From Allofrancisella frigidaquae (lineage in GTDB: Bacteria; Pseudomonadota; Gammaproteobacteria; Francisellales; Francisellaceae), in NCBI RefSeq assembly GCF_012222825.1, contig NZ_CP038017.1, positions 124,001 through 188,000 on the forward strand: a stretch of DNA of 64,000 bases. The letters run 5' to 3'. How positions within the stretch are numbered: the first letter of the stretch is position 1; every line of letters starts with the position of its first letter. Shown piece by piece: positions 26,732 through 34,745 of the stretch. The position numbers and the translations under genes were made by a program. The notes beneath the pieces were generated by a model that was not told the origin of the DNA, made no database searches, and worked only from the letters and a program-made list of their open reading frames with translations.

Positions 26732-28235
26732 TATTTACTCCTATTTGATTTTTAAATAAATTGCCATATAGTTTTATTTGGTTAAGACACTCAGTTACTA
26801 ATTCCAATGTAACCATAGGATTGACAAGGGTAATCTTTAAGTACGTATTCATATTTACTTTTGTTTGTGCAATCGCAAAGTTTCCACTATGAAAGATAGC
26901 CTTATGAATCTTGCTATTAATCGCATTTAGTATTTCTTGATTTAAATTTTCATCAAAGTATCTAAAAACAATAGTGTTAAGGCTATTGTTAAGATGTTGA
27001 GTTTTATGAAAAGCTAATTGTAGATTTTTATCTTTGCTAAATGATTGGATACTTTTAGTTGTTGTTTCAATAATATGATTAATCCATTCTGAAAATAATT
27101 TTGTTCCACTACATTTTAAGGCAATAGAGAGTTTAAGAGCATCAAACCTTCTAGTAGTTTGTATCGATTTATCTACTAGATTTATAGTGTCAAAACCATC
27201 TTTATCTGGATTAAGGTAGTCAGCATGGTAGCTAAGAAGTTTTAATATTGACTTATCCTTACAAAAGAAAGCTCCGCAGCTGATAGGCTGAAAGAAGAGT
27301 TTGTGAAAATCAACGGTTACTGAATCAACTAATTCTAAACCATCAAGTCGATATTTGTGCTTATCTGACAAGAGTAAAGCTCCTCCAACAGCAGCATCAG
27401 CATGAAGCCAGATATTATTATGTTTTGCAATTTCTGCTATCTCTTTAATATTATCAATACATCCAAAATCAGTATCTCCTACAGTAGTAACTATACATAT
27501 TGGTGTTAAGTTTTGGGCTTTAAGGTTACTTATCCTAACTACCAAGTCTTGCGTATCTAGTTGTAAATTATCATCTGTATTTACAATCTCAATAGAGTTT
27601 TTACCTAAGCCTAAAAGGGCTAGTGACTTATGCACGGAGAAGTGTGTTTTTTCTGTGCATAGAATGCGAAATTTGTTAGCAATATCTGGCAAACCTTTAT
27701 CTGCTACTTTATGGTTAAGAGTATTTTTGCAGAAATGATCTCTAGCTAAAAGTAAACCCATTAAGTTCGATTGTGTTCCTCCACTAGTAAATACCCCATC
27801 AGATAAATTACTCTTTTTGTAGATTAATAAGCTTAACCAGTTAATAATGTGTTGCTCTATGTATGTGGCAATAGGGCTTTGATCCCAAGAATCCATAGAT
27901 TGATTTAAAGCTGATATGAAGGTTTCAGCAACTAGTGATGGTACCATTACGGGGCAGTGTAGATGAGCCATCGACTTTGGAGAGTTTACGTTTAAAGAAT
28001 GTTTAAAAATATCATTTAACTGTTCTTCAAGAATTATACTAATATCATTAGGGTTTTCATCTATATCAAACTGGTTAGCTATTTTTTCTAAATCTTTTGC
28101 TGCTTTGGCACTAAAAATCTCATTATTTTTTAAATTATTGGAGATTATCTTCAAAGCTTTTTGCATGCTATAGGTATATGTGTCGATACTTTGAATCGAG
28201 TTGTTTAAAAAATATTTATCAAGTTCTAGGCTCAT
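26721..28235 (-). CDS. L-2,4-diaminobutyrate decarboxylase
   Basis: PLP-dependent group II decarboxylase that turns diaminobutyrate into 1,3-diaminopropane, the backbone of the siderophore arms. The 504 residues include SPKSMAHLHCPVMVPSL, TSGGTQSNLMGLLLAR, the Asp of WLHADAAVGGALLLS and the PLP-binding Lys312 in VDFHKLFFQP. It matches RhbB/Ddc in order and length. Overlap of four bases (ATGA) with the aminotransferase stop. Cytoplasmic. In Francisella fsl loci the decarboxylase FslC has a different role; here the neighbouring diaminobutyrate aminotransferase argues for the Ddc reaction. Confidence 0.92.
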   Translation of the reverse strand: MSLELDKYFLNNSIQSIDTYTYSMQKALKIISNNLKNNEIFSAKAAKDLEKIANQFDIDENPNDISIILEEQLNDIFKHSLNVNSPKSMAHLHCPVMVPSLVAETFISALNQSMDSWDQSPIATYIEQHIINWLSLLIYKKSNLSDGVFTSGGTQSNLMGLLLARDHFCKNTLNHKVADKGLPDIANKFRILCTEKTHFSVHKSLALLGLGKNSIEIVNTDDNLQLDTQDLVVRISNLKAQNLTPICIVTTVGDTDFGCIDNIKEIAEIAKHNNIWLHADAAVGGALLLSDKHKYRLDGLELVDSVTVDFHKLFFQPISCGAFFCKDKSILKLLSYHADYLNPDKDGFDTINLVDKSIQTTRRFDALKLSIALKCSGTKLFSEWINHIIETTTKSIQSFSKDKNLQLAFHKTQHLNNSLNTIVFRYFDENLNQEILNAINSKIHKAIFHSGNFAIAQTKVNMNTYLKITLVNPMVTLELVTECLNQIKLYGNLFKNQIGVNNDD

Positions 28236-29566
28236 ATATTTTCCTTAATCGAGCTTTCTAATATTTTAATTACTTGGTCAATTTGCTTTGTTTTTATGGT
28301 AAGAGGAGGTAGGAATCTAAGAGTTGCTCCAAAGCGTCCTCCTAATTCAATGATAAGGCCTTTATCGAAGCAGGTTTTTTTGATTTTTAAGGCTTTTTCT
28401 CCATCTGCAGGAAAACTTCCTATAATGTCTGGTTTAGATGTTGTATCTACAATTTCTACACCAATCATTAAGCCAGAACCTCGTACATCTCCGATGATGT
28501 TATATTTATTTTTTAATTCATGTAGTTTATCAAGTAGGTATTTACCAGTTTCTTTCACATGTTCTAGAAATTCAGGTTTGTTAACTCTATTTAAAACAAT
28601 GCTACCGGCAACCATGGCTAACACATTACCTCTAAAAGTTCCTGTATGGGCTCCAGGACTCCATTTGTCTAAGTATTCTTTGTAAAGAATTACAGATATT
28701 GGTAAGCCTCCTCCTAGAGCTTTTGATAAAACTATTACATCAGGCTCGATACCAGCTTTTTCAAAGGCATATAAATAGCCTGTTCTACCTATACCACATT
28801 GAACTTCATCAACAATTAGAGGAATATCTAGCTCTTTAGTAATTTCTCTAATAGCTTTTAACCATTTAGATGGCGCAGCTATAGCTCCACCTTCGCCTTG
28901 TACTGGCTCTAAAATAATTGCAGCTGGTTTTTTTATGCCACTTTCTGGATCTTTCAATAAACGTGAAATCATTTGGATATTTACATCAATGCTTTGTTCA
29001 CCTTTTAGTCCAAAAGGGCAGCGATAAGCATATGGATAAGGTAAAAAATGCACATACGGAGTTAGACCATTAATATGTTGTTTTGGGCCTAGGTTTCCCA
29101 TTAAAGATAGTGTTCCTTGTGTCATACCATGATAAGCGCCATGAAAAGCTATTATGGTTTCTCTACCTGTTGCTGTTTTACATAGTTTAATAGCAGCTTC
29201 AACAGCATCAGCTCCACTGGGGCTGCAAAACTGTACTTTTGTATTTCCATGGTAAGATTTAGGTAATGTATTTAGGAGATCATTCATAAAGGTATGCTTT
29301 TCTTTAGTAAGCAAGTCTAATGTGTGTATTGGCACTTTTTTACTTAAAGTCGAGGATAAGGCATCTGTAATTTCAGGATCATTATGCCCAAGAGCTATGG
29401 TGCCAGCTCCAGCTAAGCAATCAATATATACTTTTCCTTCAATATCTGTTAGATAGATCCCTTGAGCTTTTTCTATCACTAAAGGATTTTTTCTTGGGTA
29501 GCTTCTAGCATTAGATTCCCAATTATCTTGATCTTTTAACATAGCTTGTTGTATGGAGGTATTCAT
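28232..29566 (-). CDS. Diaminobutyrate--2-oxoglutarate aminotransferase
   Basis: Makes L-2,4-diaminobutyrate from aspartate semialdehyde and glutamate; first committed step of the siderophore arms. The 444 residues are class III aminotransferase: CSPSGADAVEAAIKL, HGAYHGMTQG, DEVQCGIGRTG and the PLP Lys282 in LSKALGGGLP. The family is Dat/RhbA (EctB-like). ATG 29566 is preferred over 29584, because the predicted transcript start (near 29593) would leave only about nine leader bases for the latter. First gene of a seven-gene operon transcribed from a Fur-box promoter shared back-to-back with lysC. Confidence 0.92.
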   Translation of the reverse strand: MNTSIQQAMLKDQDNWESNARSYPRKNPLVIEKAQGIYLTDIEGKVYIDCLAGAGTIALGHNDPEITDALSSTLSKKVPIHTLDLLTKEKHTFMNDLLNTLPKSYHGNTKVQFCSPSGADAVEAAIKLCKTATGRETIIAFHGAYHGMTQGTLSLMGNLGPKQHINGLTPYVHFLPYPYAYRCPFGLKGEQSIDVNIQMISRLLKDPESGIKKPAAIILEPVQGEGGAIAAPSKWLKAIREITKELDIPLIVDEVQCGIGRTGYLYAFEKAGIEPDVIVLSKALGGGLPISVILYKEYLDKWSPGAHTGTFRGNVLAMVAGSIVLNRVNKPEFLEHVKETGKYLLDKLHELKNKYNIIGDVRGSGLMIGVEIVDTTSKPDIIGSFPADGEKALKIKKTCFDKGLIIELGGRFGATLRFLPPLTIKTKQIDQVIKILESSIKENI

Positions 29567-29590
29567 TATTTCTTTTTTATACAATTAATA

Positions 29591-29619
29591 TTGATAATCA
29601 TTATCATTTATATTATATT
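29591..29619. promoter_or_regulatory. Divergent promoters sharing one Fur box (siderophore operon and lysC)
   Basis: A perfect 7-1-7 Fur box, TGATAATCATTATCA (29592-29606), lies between the two genes. For lysC (+), TTGATA (29591-29596) and TATATT (29614-29619) are 17 bases apart. For the operon (-), TTGCAT (complement of 29623-29628) and GATAAT (complement of 29600-29605) are also 17 apart. One Fur dimer site thus covers parts of both promoters. Confidence 0.88.
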
Positions 29620-29658
29620 CTAATGCAATACTTAATTAGTAAATATTTTTAACTTTTT

Positions 29659-30978
29659 ATGACAAAACGATTTAGTGTGGCAAAATTTGGTGGAACTAGT
29701 GTAGGTAGTGTTTCAGCTATTCAAAAATGCATAGAAATAATTAATAACAACAAAAATATAAAAATTATCATTGTAAGTGCCCAAGCTGGGGTAACTAATT
29801 TACTTGAAAAACTTATAGTGAGTAATGTAGATAGTTATAAAGGACTTTTCCTTGAGCTTTATCAAATTATAGATCCTATAGTTGAGTATGTGAGTAATGA
29901 TGAAAGGTTCAACGTAGATTTCTTATTCAAAGAACTTGAGATTTCTTGTCATAAGTTATACCAAGGTTACCCCTTAGATTTAAAACTGCACGCGCAAATA
30001 TTATCTTTTGGTGAAAGAGTTTCTGCAGTCCTTTTTAATCAAGCTTTGAAAAAGAATGGTATAAGATCTTCACATATCGATGCAAGGAAAATTATTAAAA
30101 CAGATAGTGATTATACAAAGGCAAAACCGTTACTAAAAGATATTAGTGATCAGACTAAACTTTATATGCCAGATCATGAAGAAGTAGTGGTATTAGAAGG
30201 GTTTATTGGTTCTAATGAAAAAAATGAGACAACAGTTTTAGGTAGAGGAGGTAGTGATTATTCTGCAGCACTTATAGCCGAAGCTGTTAAAGCCGATTTG
30301 TTATATATTTGGACAGATGTTGTTGGAATCCATCAGGTAGATCCAAGGTTAATACCTAAATCAAAAGTTATAAGAAAGATAAATTTTGATGAGGCTATTG
30401 AATTAACAAATTTTGGGGCAAAAGTTCTGCACCCTGATACACTTTGGCCGGTGATGCGAAGTGGTACAAAAGTATTTGTAGGCTCCACTTTTTCCCCAGA
30501 AAGAGGAGGTACATATATTGATAATGAACCTAAAGGTAAAAAAAGTATAGTCAGAGCTATTACTGAGCGAAAAAGTCAATCTCTAATAAAGGTAAAATTT
30601 TCTAATAATGATGTTTCAAGTATAGTTTATAGTGTATTCTTGGTTTTAAAAAAATATAGTATCAGTCCGGATATAGTTAACCTAACAGAAACATCTCTTT
30701 CTTTTGTTATTCCCCAAATTAGAGAGCCTCTTGAGCAGCTAATAATCAAAGATTTAAATTTATTAGATGAAATAATTATAGAGATAGAGCGTAATCTTTC
30801 ACTAACAGCTATTGTAGGCAACAATTTGGATAAACTCCCAAAACTTCTAAATAAGGTCATAAAGGCTTCTAATATTTCTAATATAAAGCTGTCTGGTTAT
30901 GGAGCTAACGGTAGTAGTTTATATTTTTTAACAGATAGTGAGCGTGTTTTGGAAAGAGTGTATAAGGCGCTATTTTAA
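29659..30978 (+). CDS. lysC: Aspartate kinase, co-regulated with the siderophore operon
   Basis: Phosphorylates aspartate, giving aspartyl phosphate. The 439 residues are a single-function aspartokinase: AKFGGTSVGS at residues 8-17, GRGGSDYSAALIAEAV, YIWTDVVG and NFGAKVLHPDT, then a C-terminal regulatory region with ACT-like pieces (from about residue 300). Divergent from the aminotransferase gene over a shared Fur box. Its product leads through asd to aspartate semialdehyde, the substrate of that aminotransferase. The weak ribosome site suggests modest expression. Whether it responds to lysine or threonine cannot be told from the sequence. Confidence 0.93.
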   Translation: MTKRFSVAKFGGTSVGSVSAIQKCIEIINNNKNIKIIIVSAQAGVTNLLEKLIVSNVDSYKGLFLELYQIIDPIVEYVSNDERFNVDFLFKELEISCHKLYQGYPLDLKLHAQILSFGERVSAVLFNQALKKNGIRSSHIDARKIIKTDSDYTKAKPLLKDISDQTKLYMPDHEEVVVLEGFIGSNEKNETTVLGRGGSDYSAALIAEAVKADLLYIWTDVVGIHQVDPRLIPKSKVIRKINFDEAIELTNFGAKVLHPDTLWPVMRSGTKVFVGSTFSPERGGTYIDNEPKGKKSIVRAITERKSQSLIKVKFSNNDVSSIVYSVFLVLKKYSISPDIVNLTETSLSFVIPQIREPLEQLIIKDLNLLDEIIIEIERNLSLTAIVGNNLDKLPKLLNKVIKASNISNIKLSGYGANGSSLYFLTDSERVLERVYKALF

Positions 30979-31017
30979 AGAGATTAATAAACCTAAGATA
31001 TCTTAAAATGTAAAGGT

Positions 31018-31167
31018 CTAGACTTGATGTATCAGCCCACAGGAGTTTTCAATAACTAGCTTATAATTATGACCTTGTTTTATAACGCTTAGGAATAAAA
31101 GATTTTCCTGTATATTAGACATCAATTTCTTTAAAATTTCTTCTTTTGCCTTTAAAAGGACCTCTTA
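31018..31167 (-). pseudogene. Possible short gene remnant between lysC and fur
   Basis: An open minus-strand frame of about 49 codons ends at 31018-31020. It reads like coding sequence (KAKEEILKKLMSNIQENLLF then KLVIENSCGLIHQV), but it begins right after a stop and has no good start or ribosome site. I cannot assign it. It could be a decayed relic of an older locus beside fur, or chance. Confidence 0.25.
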
Positions 31168-31231
31168 TTAGAGCTATTTAGTTGAGTTAAATTAATAGAT
31201 GTTAAAATTTGTCATAAGTACTGTTTAAAAA

Positions 31232-31651
31232 TTATTTTCCTCGACAAGATTTACATTTAACATATATATTAAGGTTGTGATCTATAATTTCTGCGTCTAG
31301 TGACTCAACTATTTGTTTTTGAAGCTTTTCAATTTCTTCACTATAAAACTCTTGTATCTTATTGCATTTGATACAGATTATATGGTCATGATGGTCACCT
31401 TGGTTTAGCTCATACATCACTTGCTCATTATCAAGCTTAAGTCGATTTATTATACCGGCTGATTCAAATTGTCCTAAAACTCTATACACTGTTGCAATAC
31501 CAATGCTACTACCTTGAGTTTTAAGTTTAGAGAAAACATCATCAGGACTTAGATGTTTATCTTTATTTTTTTCAAATAATTTTAGTATTTCTAAGCGTGG
31601 CTGCGTAATTTTAAAGCCAAATTCTTTCAGGTCTAGATTTTTTGAGTTCAT
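31232..31651 (-). CDS. fur: Ferric uptake regulator
   Basis: Iron-sensing DNA-binding repressor. The 139 residues have a winged-helix N-terminus (FGFKITQPRLEILKLFE, then IGIATVYRVLGQFESAGII) and the C-terminal dimer and metal part with HHDHIICIKCNKIQEF and a final CKSCRGK. The Cys pairs probably bind structural zinc. It should act on the Fur boxes at 15413-15427 and 29592-29606. I see no Fur box before fur itself. It stands convergent to lysC, so it is not in the siderophore operon, although it neighbours it. Confidence 0.96.
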   Translation of the reverse strand: MNSKNLDLKEFGFKITQPRLEILKLFEKNKDKHLSPDDVFSKLKTQGSSIGIATVYRVLGQFESAGIINRLKLDNEQVMYELNQGDHHDHIICIKCNKIQEFYSEEIEKLQKQIVESLDAEIIDHNLNIYVKCKSCRGK

Positions 31652-32087
31652 TTTTTCTCTTTGAAAACTAATTGTTAATAAATTTTGACATAATTGTAAG
31701 TGTTATTGCAAACATTTGCCTTTGCTAAGGTGATTTATTAGCTAGATTGTATTCTTAATGTTTATATTGATTCCGAAATGTACCTCATTAGGGGTAAGTA
31801 ATTTAAACGTTTTTTAGGTCTATTGTTCAAGTTGATTTGTAACTTAGTAACTTCAGTTACTAAGATATTGGGGTGATATACCGTCAAAATCGGTGCTTTT
31901 AGAAATAAATTGTGAGAGTGTAAACATAAAAGATAGCTAGAGCAATTTGTTGGAATTTAACAAAAAAATCTTTTTGTTTTAGTAGGTTGACCCAAAGTTT
32001 TAAGGTTTTATTAACCATTCTCTCACTTTTAGAAACAACTTTTGTCCTTCTAGTCATCCTTGCTGGATTACATCTAGTATAGCCGTT
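31652..32087. other. Non-coding stretch upstream of fur
   Basis: No gene supported. It holds the fur promoter region and a perfect 9-base hairpin with a TTCA loop (CTTAGTAAC at 31843-31851, GTTACTAAG at 31856-31864). No run of T follows, so it does not look like a terminator. Further lpxD-like residues before 32088 could not be recognised. Confidence 0.5.
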
Positions 32088-32290
32088 TTACAAGTAGTTA
32101 ATTATATGATAGCAGGCAATGCTGGCATCAAAGATCATACTAAGGTAGAGGAGCCGGTGCTAAATTTGGTTTAATGAAAGATGTGCCTACTGGATGAAGC
32201 CAGGTGGGGTACCATGCTTATGAAGGGCAGGAATTAATGCGCCAATGGGTAGCTATTAAAGCAGCTTCCAGACACTATAAAAAACTAAAA
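32088..32290 (+). pseudogene. Decayed C-terminal part of an lpxD-like acyltransferase gene
   Basis: Frame by frame the sequence reads LQVVNYMIAGNAGIKDHTKV, then after a 2-base frameshift (32148-32149) GAGAKFGLMKDVPTG, then a TGA (32195-32197), then GYHAYEGQELMRQWVAIKAA. This is the end of UDP-3-O-acyl-glucosamine N-acyltransferase: the left-handed helix end (GI..H..V GA.. G.M.DVP.G) and the following helix. No full gene is near. It must be the remains of a second lpxD, since LpxD is needed for lipid A and a working copy should lie elsewhere. Confidence 0.65.
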
Positions 32291-32407
32291 GGTTTAGCAA
32301 AAATTAACACGATTGTAGTCATATTTTGCTACATATTTTCACTTATATGTATCCAAGTTCAAGTAAATTTCTATATAATACCTACCTGAAAGAGTTAAAT
32401 GGCTAGC

Positions 32408-32507
32408 CATTTTTAGTTACTTTTAGTTTATTTGGTTTCACAAATCTATAAACTACATTCTTAAACTATCTTTCAACTAAGTTTAAACTATTTAAAAATA
32501 CAATCGA
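32408..32507 (+). repeat. Leader element of the ankyrin gene, related to 7309-7408
   Basis: About 100 bases directly before the ankyrin gene that resemble 7309-7408. It may contain its promoter and leader, but I cannot single out a clear -35/-10 pair. Confidence 0.55.
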
Positions 32508-32537
32508 AGAAATTATGTTTAGGAGAAAATAGCTTAA

Positions 32538-34625
32538 ATGACTTATTATAATAATCTTCAAAAAAATATACTTAACATATCAGAAAACTGTGAATGGGGT
32601 AACTATTATGATGCTTTAGGTCTTCCAAGTGGATTGTGCTTTGGACTTTCTGCCATGTGGGGACAAGCCATCTTAGCTAATGATGTGGTTACATTCTATG
32701 AGAGATTACGAATACTTACAAGTAAAACTATGCCGCAAATGTCATTTAACGGTAAAGAATATAACAAATTAACTGATCTTATTAATGATGTATGCTTATT
32801 TGAAAAAGAATTATCTAGGCACAAATCAGTTGGTCAGGCTAATTTATACCCGAAGTTTGGAAATTCTAGGATTATATACGAACTCATCATATCAATAAGA
32901 GCATTTTTAGATGGATTATTAGCATACCATAAGCCTAGTAACACACTCTTAAATAATGATTATAAAATAGTAAACCAAAATGTATTAAAAACATCTCCGT
33001 ATGTTGTAAATAGCGAATTAACGCATAGCGTTAGTAAAGTTTATAATAAAAATCTTAATGTAACTTACACAGAAAACTCACCTTTGTTACAGGTATACAA
33101 CCAACCATTCTATGGCAAGGTTTTAGACTACACTGACGTTTTTGAATCTTTAATCACTAAATGTGTAGAGTCTAAATTTCATTTTTACTTCTTCTTAAAT
33201 AACATTAACCATGCTGTGGCAATAAGTCATGACGGTGCAAATCTGTTATTTTATGATGCTAATCTAATGCAACGTAATAGCTTTAAAGCTAATACCATAC
33301 TAAATGCAAATTACAAAAAATTAGCCGACGAAATATTTGATGCTTTTAGTTTTGGTTCAAATCACTTTCAAGCATTAGCTTTAAATATATCAATCTATAT
33401 GAACCCGAAATGCCCGCAGAATTATAGTTCAGTTATTTATAGTAATGAGTATGAAAGATTACAGCTTCAAAGTATAAAAAAGTATGCTTGTAATTTAATC
33501 TTAGATAATAAAAACAGTATATGCCATGGTCATAAGCTAGTAGATAAACTTAAGAGCTTTACTAACGTAAGCGATATGTTGTCATATATTAAGAAAGAAA
33601 ATCTTTTAGCGTTAGATGGACAAAAGCTAAATAATAATGATTATAATAATACCGCTAAAAAATTAGGTGAAAAGCCTGAGTATTACGATATAACTCATGA
33701 AATTATAAAATATACCGAAAAAACCTTCAAAGAATACGTAGGTCTTGGGAGTTATAAACCATACCTTATTGAAACCATCACAAAAATTCCATCTTGGAAA
33801 GATAGTGAACTATTATATGTTGCCTGTCAAGGTGGTCATACAGACATAGTCAATTTATTATTACAAAATAATGCTAACCCAAACCAATTTACACCAGATG
33901 GATCATCGCCGTTACACGTTGCTTGCGAACAAGGATACACAGAGATAGTCAATTTATTATTACAAAATAATGCTGACCCGACCAAGCTTAAAGCAGATAG
34001 TTCTTCACCTTTATACATTGCTTGTGAACAAGGATACATAGAGATAGTCAATTTATTATTACAAAATAATGCTAATCCGAACAAGTTTAAAGCAGATAGT
34101 TCTTCACCTTTATATATTGCTTGTGAACAAGGATATACAGAGATAGTCAATTTATTATTACAAAATAATGCTAACCCAAACAAGTTTAAAGCAGATGGTT
34201 CTTCACCTTTATATATTGCTTGCCAAAATGGTCATGTAGAGATAGTCGAGTTACTACTGCAACATCCTAGACTAAAAAATCCCGCAGGAATGATTAGTCA
34301 ATACTTCATTGGCGGGTGTGATAAATTTTCAAATAACAAGGTATTAGAAAGTTTAAAAAAATATTTCCCAATGTATAATATCAATACAGTATGGAATATG
34401 CCTATAGACAGTATTAAAACAGAACCTTTAACTCCTTTAATACAAGGATGCTATTTTATGAATAATAGAAGCATATCGTGGCTTTTAAATAATTATAGTT
34501 CTAGTTTAAGTAATTCTGTGAGGTTTAAAAACAGAGATGCTTTAGAGTGGTACCAAACCCATAAATTTAAAGAAGGATATGACAAAAATATAGAGCAGCA
34601 ATTACAAAACCTAACACAAATCTAA
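32538..34625 (+). CDS. Protease-like protein with ankyrin repeats, candidate effector
   Basis: 695 residues. The N-terminal domain has Cys34 in SGLCFGLSAMW, His225 in NNINHAVAIS and Asp240-Ala-Asn242 in LLFYDANLM. Cys/His/Asp with a D-x-N end is the layout of YopT/C58-type papain-like proteases and is shared with the protein at 5179-7143. Residues about 418-560 are five ankyrin repeats of 33 residues (SSPLYIACEQGYTEIVNLLL, NNANPNKFKAD). The C-terminal 130 residues are unrecognised. No signal peptide. ATG 32538 follows AGGAG loosely (32521-32525), spaced 12 bases, with an AGCTTAA between. Ankyrin repeats bind proteins and are typical of bacterial effectors. The protease call is inferred. Confidence 0.7.
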   Translation: MTYYNNLQKNILNISENCEWGNYYDALGLPSGLCFGLSAMWGQAILANDVVTFYERLRILTSKTMPQMSFNGKEYNKLTDLINDVCLFEKELSRHKSVGQANLYPKFGNSRIIYELIISIRAFLDGLLAYHKPSNTLLNNDYKIVNQNVLKTSPYVVNSELTHSVSKVYNKNLNVTYTENSPLLQVYNQPFYGKVLDYTDVFESLITKCVESKFHFYFFLNNINHAVAISHDGANLLFYDANLMQRNSFKANTILNANYKKLADEIFDAFSFGSNHFQALALNISIYMNPKCPQNYSSVIYSNEYERLQLQSIKKYACNLILDNKNSICHGHKLVDKLKSFTNVSDMLSYIKKENLLALDGQKLNNNDYNNTAKKLGEKPEYYDITHEIIKYTEKTFKEYVGLGSYKPYLIETITKIPSWKDSELLYVACQGGHTDIVNLLLQNNANPNQFTPDGSSPLHVACEQGYTEIVNLLLQNNADPTKLKADSSSPLYIACEQGYIEIVNLLLQNNANPNKFKADSSSPLYIACEQGYTEIVNLLLQNNANPNKFKADGSSPLYIACQNGHVEIVELLLQHPRLKNPAGMISQYFIGGCDKFSNNKVLESLKKYFPMYNINTVWNMPIDSIKTEPLTPLIQGCYFMNNRSISWLLNNYSSSLSNSVRFKNRDALEWYQTHKFKEGYDKNIEQQLQNLTQI
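33830..34250. repeat. 99-base tandem repeats coding for ankyrin units
   Basis: The stretch GAGATAGTCAATTTATTATT recurs at 99-base spacing (around 33942, 34041 and 34140), with more diverged flanking units. Several units are nearly identical in DNA, not only in protein, so they have recently been duplicated or converted. Confidence 0.92.
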
Positions 34626-34745
34626 TCTTGAAATTAGTATTACAGCAATCAATCAATATATTTAGTACTAAGGCAAAGTTTTGGAGTAAATTTTAAACCT
34701 TTCTCATTAAACAAATACTGTATTAGTTAGTAACTGGAGTTAAAT

